DNA of 6,969 bases from Clostridiales bacterium (GTDB taxonomy: Bacteria > Bacillota > Clostridia > Saccharofermentanales > Saccharofermentanaceae). The stretch covers positions 1 to 6,969 of the forward strand of contig DNAE01000234.1 of NCBI GenBank assembly GCA_003543635.1. Reading direction: 5' to 3'. A program made the position numbers and the translations under genes. The notes beneath the pieces were generated by a model, which did not search any database, was not told the DNA's origin, and saw nothing but the letters and a program-made list of their open reading frames with translations. Within the stretch, counting starts at the first letter, position 1. Every line of letters starts with the position of its first letter. Shown here piece after piece: positions 1 through 4,750 of this stretch.

Positions 1-1348
1 TCTTCATGCGGAAGAGCCGATAGGCCCTCTTGTCGGCGCGGCCGTCCCTGAAGACCACCATGCCGGCGCATATATCATCGTTACCCAGGTTGGAGATATC
101 GTAGGACTCCACCCGCTTTATGGTTCCTTCGGCCACTCCGGAAAGTTCCTCCAGAGCCCTTACCGCTGCCATGGGATCCGCATCGGATCCGCCTCCCCGG
201 AGTATCCTTCTGACCATCATCTCCCGGGCATTGGACTGGGCCAGCTTTTGAAGGTCCTTGAGTTCTCCGCGCACGGGGACCTTGAGGGTCACCTTATGTC
301 CCGAAAACTCCGTAAGGTAGCTTTCCAGTTCCCGGATCAGGCTCTCGCCGTCGAATCCGTCCTCGTCCTCCTGTCCCACCTCGGGGATCAGGATAAGGGG
401 CGGGATCTTCTTGGGATCCGTATAGTACTGCATGATGAAGGCGGACAATATATCTGCCCGGTCCTCCTTCGTTCCCTTGAGGAAATAGGTGGAGGATCCC
501 ACGATCCTTCCGTCACGGAGCTCCAGCTTGCGGACGGCGCTCTCTCCGCCCTCGATCCAGATGCCCACGGCATCCGCATCCCTCTTGATCTCCATGAAGA
601 CATGCTGATCTTTCTTTATGTTGTTGAGGGCATTGAGCCGGTCCCTCAGCACGGCAGCCTTCTCGAATTCCAGGGACTCGGAAGCGCGTTCCATCTCCTC
701 CCTGATATCCTTCTCTATGCCGTCGTATTTCCCCTCGAAGAACAGGACTATCTTGCCGATCATGTTCCTGTAAAGGCTCTTGTTGACCTCTCCCTTACAG
801 GGGGCCATGCACTTTCCGATATGGGCGTTAAGGCAGGGTCTTTCCTTGCCGATATCCCGGGGCAGCACCTTGTTGCACCGCTTCAAAGGGAATATCTCCT
901 CTATGCTCCTTAAGGTGTGGTTGAGATCGGAATTCATATAGGGGCCGAAGTAAAGAGCCCCCTGCTTCCGGAGCCTCTCGTCGGGGCGGAAGGCCTTGAA
1001 CACCCGGGGGTATTCCTCGTTGAGGGTTATGCAGATATAAGGATAGCCCTTGTCGTCCCGGAGCAGGATATTGTACTGGGGTGAATATCTCTTGATGAGG
1101 TTGTTCTCCAGGAGGAGAGCCTCAGCCTCGGAACCCACCACCACATATTCGAAATCCGCAACGTGGGAGACCATGGCCTTGACCTTGGGATGGGTGATGG
1201 TACCTCCCCCGAAGTAGCTCCTCAATCTGTTGCGGAGCTTCTTGGCTTTACCCACATAGATAACAGTTCCCGAAGCATCCTTCATAAGGTATACTCCGGG
1301 ATCCAAAGGTACAGTATCTAATCTCGCATCAAACGAATTCCCGTTCAT
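1..1348 (-). CDS. uvrC: UvrABC excinuclease subunit C (UvrC), 3' end cut off by the window
   Basis: This is the nuclease subunit of nucleotide excision repair, which cuts the damaged strand on both sides of a lesion after UvrA/UvrB loading. About 449 codons are visible and no stop is reached; family members are usually about 600 residues. The N-terminus has the GIY-YIG nuclease motif (GVYLMKD then IYVGKAKKLRNRL, residues about 18-40). Cysteines at 158, 172, 180 and 184 (spacing C-x13-C-x7-C-x3-C) match the Fe-S ligand pattern reported for UvrC. A UVR/UvrB-binding helix pair (EFEKAAVLRDRLNAL) lies near residues 215-240. The RNase H-like second nuclease domain begins with YDIS, whose Asp417 should be the first catalytic acid. 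The rest of that domain and the HhH tail are missing. The ATG at 1348 is the first possible start, because an in-frame TAG lies four codons upstream. The gene begins 23 bases after the HPr-like stop with no clear Shine-Dalgarno, so it is probably co-transcribed with that gene. Confidence 0.96.
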   Translation of the reverse strand, partial: MNGNSFDARLDTVPLDPGVYLMKDASGTVIYVGKAKKLRNRLRSYFGGGTITHPKVKAMVSHVADFEYVVVGSEAEALLLENNLIKRYSPQYNILLRDDKGYPYICITLNEEYPRVFKAFRPDERLRKQGALYFGPYMNSDLNHTLRSIEEIFPLKRCNKVLPRDIGKERPCLNAHIGKCMAPCKGEVNKSLYRNMIGKIVLFFEGKYDGIEKDIREEMERASESLEFEKAAVLRDRLNALNNIKKDQHVFMEIKRDADAVGIWIEGGESAVRKLELRDGRIVGSSTYFLKGTKEDRADILSAFIMQYYTDPKKIPPLILIPEVGQEDEDGFDGESLIRELESYLTEFSGHKVTLKVPVRGELKDLQKLAQSNAREMMVRRILRGGGSDADPMAAVRALEELSGVAEGTIKRVESYDISNLGNDDICAGMVVFRDGRADKRAYRLFRMK

Positions 1349-1371
1349 GCAGATATTCTAACAGATTAATC

Positions 1372-1632
1372 TCAGATTTTGGGGTCTTTAAGATAATTAA
1401 CGATGGTATCGCAAGCTTCCCTGGCGTCATCGCCGTCGGCGCTGATACCGATCTCGGCACCGTTCTCGATCCCGAGGGACATGACTCCGAGAAGGCTCTT
1501 TGCATTGGCACGGCGTCCGTTCCTGACGAGGTAGACGGTGCTCCTGAATTCAGAAGATTTCTGGACAAGTCCTGCGACCGCCTTCATCTGAAGATCATCT
1601 TCACACTGAAAAACGACTTTCTCTTCTATCAT
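1372..1632 (-). CDS. HPr-like/Crh-like regulatory protein lacking the active-site histidine
   Basis: This 86-aa protein has the HPr fold signature. The second half, with NAKSLLGVMSL and a following ADGDDAREA segment, is typical of Firmicute HPr. The start at 1632 puts Ser at residue 46, exactly the HPr-kinase target position, and Gln at residue 15, where HPr has the His phosphorylated by Enzyme I. The loop normally reading GxHARPA is DLQMKAVA here, so Arg17 and Pro18 are also changed to Lys and Ala. Bacillus Crh likewise carries Gln15 and Ser46. It is therefore unlikely to relay phosphate in the sugar PTS and may act through Ser46 phosphorylation, for example as a CcpA co-effector; that role is inference. 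The upstream ATG at 1677 lies inside the promoter spacer and would add 15 unrelated residues. The ATG at 1632 follows a strong GGAGGG site. The gene precedes uvrC by 23 bases. Confidence 0.87.
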   Translation of the reverse strand: MIEEKVVFQCEDDLQMKAVAGLVQKSSEFRSTVYLVRNGRRANAKSLLGVMSLGIENGAEIGISADGDDAREACDTIVNYLKDPKI

Positions 1633-1642
1633 CTTTCCCTCC
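1633..1642 (-). promoter_or_regulatory. Shine-Dalgarno of the HPr-like gene
   Basis: On the minus strand GGAGGG (1642-1637) is followed by AAAG and the ATG at 1632. The short spacing and strong match decide the start of the HPr-like gene in favour of 1632 over 1677. Confidence 0.8.
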
Positions 1643-1664
1643 AGAAAACTCATTATCCATGGAA

Positions 1665-1693
1665 AGTATATTTTCATTATTTTTTGAAGTCAA
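1665..1693 (-). promoter_or_regulatory. Sigma-A-type promoter for the HPr-like gene and uvrC
   Basis: Reading the minus strand, TTGACT (1693-1688) is a 5/6 match to the -35 consensus and TATACT (1670-1665) a 5/6 match to the -10. They are separated by exactly 17 bases. Transcription should start near 1656-1660, giving a leader of about 25 bases that contains the GGAGGG site. The promoter lies in the only sizeable intergenic gap of the window. It separates the HPr-like gene and uvrC from the upstream operon, although readthrough from that operon cannot be excluded because no strong terminator is visible. Confidence 0.8.
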
Positions 1694-1708
1694 CAAAGTT
1701 ATCTCCCT

Positions 1709-1721
1709 GAAAATCATTTTC
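1709..1721. promoter_or_regulatory. 13-bp perfect palindrome upstream of the -35 box
   Basis: The sequence GAAAAT-C-ATTTTC has 6-bp arms around a single central base. Its centre at 1715 is about 57 bases upstream of the expected transcription start, a position suitable for an activator. It resembles but does not match a CcpA cre site, which is even-length and has a central CG. It could also be a chance palindrome in AT-rich DNA. Confidence 0.3.
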
Positions 1722-1783
1722 GCTTATTTGACTTAAAACTTCGGGTTTTGCTTTTCGCTTTTGTTGATTTTCACAATTGTTAT

Positions 1784-2413
1784 TCAGTCGTATTCCGGCA
1801 CCCAAAAATCGGCGTGCTTTGCCTTGAGACAGAGCTTCAATTGCTCCATGTTGACCTTGTGATCATTAAAGGGTTCCGGCATCTTTTCCAGGGGGAAATA
1901 ACCCGAATCCGTGGTCTCGTCGTTCTCCATGAAGCAGCCGCCCGTAACATCGCAGAGCACCAGGTATTTGAAGCAGGAGAAGAACGACTTGGGGTTGTTC
2001 CTCATCTTATGGCTGTGCACCGCAACGAGCCTTGTGGGGATCACCTTGAGACCCGATTCCTCGAAGGCCTCTTTTATCACGTTCTCCTTAACGGTGAGGT
2101 CCCTCTCGCACCAGCCCCCGGGGACGGTCCATTTGCCGTCGAAGTCCTTCACCAGGAGCACCTCGTCCCTGTCGTTGAAGATGATGGCACGGGTCTCCGT
2201 CTTGGGGGTGGGATATCCGTCGTTACTTGCGAACAGATCCGCTATCTTTTCCCTGTCCCCGTCCTCCAGGGTAAGGGAGAGAAGCTCCGCGGAGATATCC
2301 CTTATCTCCTCGAATCTCGCCTTGTCGAATCTGTCCTTCGTATAGGTGAGCCCCGCCGATGAATAGGCGTAAAGGGTCGATGCCAGTTGCCTTAAGCGTT
2401 CGTTGTCGTTCAT
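1784..2413 (-). CDS. NUDIX hydrolase with N-terminal helical domain
   Basis: This 209-aa protein should hydrolyse a nucleoside diphosphate linked to another group. Residues about 4-60 form the helical N-terminal extension (AGLTYTKDRFDKARFEEIRDI) found in a group that includes Bacillus YjhB-like proteins and the characterised Bacillus CDP-choline pyrophosphatase. The exact substrate cannot be read from the sequence. The NUDIX box is at residues 100-122 (GWCERDL through KEAFEESGL). The metal-binding EE pair is intact, but the first Glu of the consensus is Leu106 and the Arg is Lys114. Lys at that place is, from memory, common in this subgroup. The ATG at 2413 overlaps the rimI stop as ATGA and follows GAGGTG by 6 bases. 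An in-frame GTG at 2422 would add three residues but has no ribosome site. It is the last gene of the upstream cluster. Confidence 0.88.
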   Translation of the reverse strand: MNDNERLRQLASTLYAYSSAGLTYTKDRFDKARFEEIRDISAELLSLTLEDGDREKIADLFASNDGYPTPKTETRAIIFNDRDEVLLVKDFDGKWTVPGGWCERDLTVKENVIKEAFEESGLKVIPTRLVAVHSHKMRNNPKSFFSCFKYLVLCDVTGGCFMENDETTDSGYFPLEKMPEPFNDHKVNMEQLKLCLKAKHADFWVPEYD

Positions 2414-2838
2414 AAGATCCACCTCATGATATGGGCGTCACGTCCCGCGCCGTAGTAGTCCCTGCGCACGGAGATAACCTCAAAACCTTTCTTGAGATAA
2501 AGGGCCTTCGCGGGATCGTTCCCGTCTTCCACTTCAAGGAATACCGTGGCAACACCGCGACGCCTGAGGTCCTCCCCCACGGCATCCAGAAGGGACGAGG
2601 CTATACCCCGTCTCCTGTACCGGTCCAGCACGCAGATATTTCCTATCTCCGCCTCGTCGAGGACCAGGGAATAACCGATATATCCGACGATAGCCCCGTC
2701 CTCTTCATATACAAGGGCGTTCTTGCCCTCCGAGGAAACGAGTCTTTCTATGTCGCCGATGTCCCAGGGATGTAACAGGGCGGAATGTTCCAGTTCCGTT
2801 ATCCCGCCGATATCTCCTTCTTCTGCCCGTCTTATCAT
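2410..2838 (-). CDS. rimI: Ribosomal protein bS18 alanine N-acetyltransferase RimI (GNAT family)
   Basis: This 142-aa single-domain GNAT enzyme transfers acetyl from acetyl-CoA to the N-terminal amine of a ribosomal protein (bS18 in E. coli). The pyrophosphate-binding turn is RRRGIA at residues 75-80, after the typical ICVLDRYR strand. LEVEDGN with Glu102 and ALY with Tyr114 correspond to the catalytic Glu103 and Tyr115 of E. coli RimI. The C-terminal GF...RRDYY...A-IM pattern is also RimI-like. The ATG at 2838 overlaps the tsaB stop as ATGA, so translation is likely coupled. A TTG at 2871 would extend the protein by 11 residues that do not align with the family, so I reject it. The location after tsaE-tsaB is the usual Firmicute arrangement and strengthens the RimI call over a generic acetyltransferase. 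Confidence 0.93.
   Translation of the reverse strand: MIRRAEEGDIGGITELEHSALLHPWDIGDIERLVSSEGKNALVYEEDGAIVGYIGYSLVLDEAEIGNICVLDRYRRRGIASSLLDAVGEDLRRRGVATVFLEVEDGNDPAKALYLKKGFEVISVRRDYYGAGRDAHIMRWIL
2414..2425 (-). promoter_or_regulatory. Shine-Dalgarno of the NUDIX gene, inside rimI
   Basis: GAGGTG on the minus strand (2425-2420) lies within the last codons of rimI, 6 bases before the ATG at 2413. It selects this ATG over the in-frame GTG at 2422. Confidence 0.65.
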
Positions 2839-3515
2839 TTCCGCAGTCTCTCGGCGGAACTGACGGCGCAATAGGATGCGCTGCAGGCTTCGGCTCCCAC
2901 GGGATCCGTGCCGCGGGAAGCATTATAAATACCCCGGGGAAGTATCACGGCACCCGGAGCGTACTCCGCCTCGAACCTTCCCTGCGCAGCATTCCTTATG
3001 GTATCGGCGCCGTTACCCAGGACTATAACCTTTCTTCTTCCCTTTAATTCCTTTATCCTCTCCGCGAGATCCTCCGCATCGAAGGCTCCCTCTTCCACCA
3101 CGGCAGTCAGGTCAGAGGCCTTCACCACTGAGGCAAAGACCCGGTTATTCCTTGCGTCGAAGGAGGGAACAAAGAGTGTTTCCGAGGGGTCGCCTTCTGC
3201 CACCTCAGAGCTTCCGGCCAGAGCCTTCGTGGAGGAGACGGGTATCAGGGGACAGGGCACCGCATAAGCCATTCCCTTGACGGCGGACAGACCGATCCTG
3301 ATCCCGGTAAAGGAACCGGGGCCCACGGTCACGGCAATGGCGTCAATATCTCCGTATGTTATCCCGGACTTTTCCACCACCCTTTCCACAAGGGGCATAA
3401 ATGTCTCGGAGTGGGTCCTCTTCTCCAGTGAAAGTTCGAAGGCCAGCTCGTCCCCGTCCCGGTATACACCGGCGCAGCAGGTGGAATTGGATGTATCGGC
3501 AGCAAGTATGATCAT
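2835..3515 (-). CDS. tsaB: tRNA t6A synthesis protein TsaB
   Basis: TsaB (YeaZ) is the inactive ASKHA-fold partner of TsaD in making threonylcarbamoyladenosine at position 37 of ANN-decoding tRNAs. The 226-aa product opens with the characteristic ILAADTSN strand. It has the heterodimerisation segment GPGSFTGIRIGLSAVKG at residues 65-81, the THSE motif at 34-37 and an AER-rich C-terminal tail. Its length is normal for Firmicute TsaB. The ATG at 3515 lies 2 bases after the tsaE stop and behind GAGGGA, which is within the end of tsaE. The stop overlaps the rimI start. TsaD is not in this window, so the t6A genes must be split between loci or tsaD lies elsewhere. Confidence 0.95.
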   Translation of the reverse strand: MIILAADTSNSTCCAGVYRDGDELAFELSLEKRTHSETFMPLVERVVEKSGITYGDIDAIAVTVGPGSFTGIRIGLSAVKGMAYAVPCPLIPVSSTKALAGSSEVAEGDPSETLFVPSFDARNNRVFASVVKASDLTAVVEEGAFDAEDLAERIKELKGRRKVIVLGNGADTIRNAAQGRFEAEYAPGAVILPRGIYNASRGTDPVGAEACSASYCAVSSAERLRK

Positions 3516-3526
3516 AATTATCCCTC
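3516..3526 (-). promoter_or_regulatory. Shine-Dalgarno of tsaB, inside tsaE
   Basis: GAGGGA (3526-3521 on the minus strand) overlaps the final tsaE codons and sits 5 bases before the tsaB ATG, so the two genes are probably translationally coupled. Confidence 0.6.
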
Positions 3527-3949
3527 ACGATCGACGGTGATGTCTCTCGTATCTCCGGTTCCTCTGATCCTTACCCTCACGGTACCCGCGGGCAGGAGAT
3601 CATCAATAATACTGCTCCATTCTATCACGCAGACACCTCCGAAGGTAAAGTATTCGTCCAGACCCGCGGCGAGAAAATCATCCTCCCCGGAGAGCCTGTA
3701 TGTATCAAAGTGGAAAAGGGGGAGCTGTCCGTCCTTTCCCCTGTATTCGTTTACTATGGTGAAGGTGGGGCTGGACACATCATCGGGATCCAATCCCAGA
3801 CCCTTGCAAACGCCCCTGGTAAAGACGGTCTTTCCCGCCCCCAGGTCACCGTCCAGGGCGATTACATCCCCGGCCTTAAGGCTCCTTGCCAGGTCCGCTG
3901 CTATCTCCTCGGTCCTTAAAGGCGAATCCGATCTGTATTTCTCGGTCAT
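3518..3949 (-). CDS. tsaE: tRNA t6A synthesis ATPase TsaE
   Basis: This 143-aa P-loop ATPase drives turnover of the TsaB-TsaD complex in tRNA t6A37 formation. The Walker A motif is GDLGAGKT at residues 34-41. It is followed by the family-specific SPTFTIVNEY (60-69), HFDTYRL (80-86), DEYF (98-101) and VCVIEWS (106-112) motifs. All are intact and the length is typical. The start overlaps the stop of the amidohydrolase gene as ATGA, and GGGGGTGATC, close to the ideal anti-16S complement, lies immediately upstream. tsaB follows after 2 bases. Confidence 0.96.
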   Translation of the reverse strand: MTEKYRSDSPLRTEEIAADLARSLKAGDVIALDGDLGAGKTVFTRGVCKGLGLDPDDVSSPTFTIVNEYRGKDGQLPLFHFDTYRLSGEDDFLAAGLDEYFTFGGVCVIEWSSIIDDLLPAGTVRVRIRGTGDTRDITVDREG

Positions 3950-4749
3950 GAGATCACCCCCAGAAGTTTTGCGGCATTATCAAAGAGTATCATCCCCCGC
4001 TCCTGTTCCGTCAACCTTACCTTCGCGAAAAGCTCCAACTCGTCGCCGCATTCCCACATGGGATAGTCGGTACCGAAAAGGACATTCTCCACGCCGAAGG
4101 ATCTTATGAGCTTCTCGGCATACTCCGGGGTCATGAAGCTCAGGCAGGAGGATGTATCCACATAGAAGTTCTCCCTTCCCGCCAGGTATTCCATCGCCTC
4201 GTCCCAGTGCTGCCACCCGCCGAAGTGGGCGCCGATCACGGGGATCTCCGGAAAGCGATCCAGGAAAACCTTCATTTGCGGAGGATTAGACAATTCATAT
4301 CTGGTGTCGCCGCAATGTATGAGAACGGGAAGGCCCTTGCCGGAAATGACTTCACCCAGCCTCGAAGCCTTCGGACCGTCGGCGGAATATCCCTGGAAAT
4401 CGGGATGGAGTTTCACGCCCCGGAGCCCCAGGGAGATCAATTCTTCAATATCCCTCTCAGGATCATCGCTGTCAGGATGAAGGGTTCCGAATCCGATGAA
4501 CTTTCCTCTGCTTGAAGAGGCCTCCCGGGAGATGAAGTTATTTATGGAACTCACCTGTTCGGGAGTGGTCGCCACGGAGTGTACCAGATAGTGGGTCACA
4601 CCGTACTTTTCGCAGTCCTCTACAAGGCCTGCCGCAGTTCCGCTGGTGTTAACGTTAAGACCGTAAAAGTCGCAGATCGAGGCCACCGCCTTGGCGGCGA
4701 TCTTCTCCGGATATATATGACAATGTGCGTTGATTATCCCCTTGCCCAT
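3946..4749 (-). CDS. Metal-dependent amidohydrolase, amidohydrolase_2-like TIM barrel
   Basis: This 267-aa protein carries a full amidohydrolase-type metal and catalytic set. HxH is at His9-Cys-His11 (INAHCHIYP). His115 lies in GVKLHP, His145 in VLIHCGD, His175 in GAHFGGW, and Asp228 in LFGTDYPMW closes the set. This ordering fits the amidohydrolase_2 (PF04909-like) group, which includes decarboxylases and hydrolases, more than TatD DNases. The substrate is unknown. No signal peptide is present, so it is probably cytoplasmic. I chose the ATG at 4749, where MGKGIINAHCH aligns with the family start. An ATG-less upstream extension to 4821 would run through the end of the preceding gene. It begins one base after the lysozyme-gene stop and overlaps tsaE by 4 bases. 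Its persistent coupling to the t6A genes is not explained by known function. Confidence 0.85.
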   Translation of the reverse strand: MGKGIINAHCHIYPEKIAAKAVASICDFYGLNVNTSGTAAGLVEDCEKYGVTHYLVHSVATTPEQVSSINNFISREASSSRGKFIGFGTLHPDSDDPERDIEELISLGLRGVKLHPDFQGYSADGPKASRLGEVISGKGLPVLIHCGDTRYELSNPPQMKVFLDRFPEIPVIGAHFGGWQHWDEAMEYLAGRENFYVDTSSCLSFMTPEYAEKLIRSFGVENVLFGTDYPMWECGDELELFAKVRLTEQERGMILFDNAAKLLGVIS

Positions 4750-4750
4750 A

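Larger units (their letters stand above)
1633..1783. other. Intergenic region between the NUDIX gene and the HPr-like gene
   Basis: This is the only gap longer than 25 bases in the window and is clearly more AT-rich than the genes. It holds the promoter, the 13-bp palindrome and the Shine-Dalgarno described separately. Just after the NUDIX stop there is an 8-bp palindrome (ACAATTGT, 1773-1780). There is also a weak 5-bp stem, AAAAC/GTTTT around a 5-base loop, near 1735-1749. It is too AT-rich, and lacks a following U-run, to call a terminator. Confidence 0.6.

Noticed and set aside
248..913. Plus-strand open frame opposite uvrC
   Set aside because: The minus strand encodes UvrC with GIY-YIG, cysteine and UVR motifs across the same bases. 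The plus frame has no family resemblance.
1633..1677. Longer start for the HPr-like protein at 1677
   Set aside because: It lies within the promoter spacer, lacks a ribosome site, and shifts the residue numbering away from HPr. The 1632 start restores residues 15 and 46 exactly.
1735..1749. Possible intrinsic terminator after the NUDIX gene
   Set aside because: The stem is only five A/T-rich pairs and has no downstream U-run on the minus strand, so I do not call it a terminator.
1700..1783. Canonical CcpA cre site upstream of the HPr-like gene
   Set aside because: No sequence matches the TGNAANCGNTNNCA-type pattern. The only palindrome is odd-length and lacks the central CG.
1748..2362. Plus-strand open frame opposite the NUDIX gene
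   Set aside because: It is the antisense shadow of a gene with an intact NUDIX box and an ATGA-coupled start.
2839..2871. TTG start extending RimI
   Set aside because: It adds 11 residues not expected in RimI. The ATG at 2838 has the ATGA overlap and aligns with the family N-terminus.
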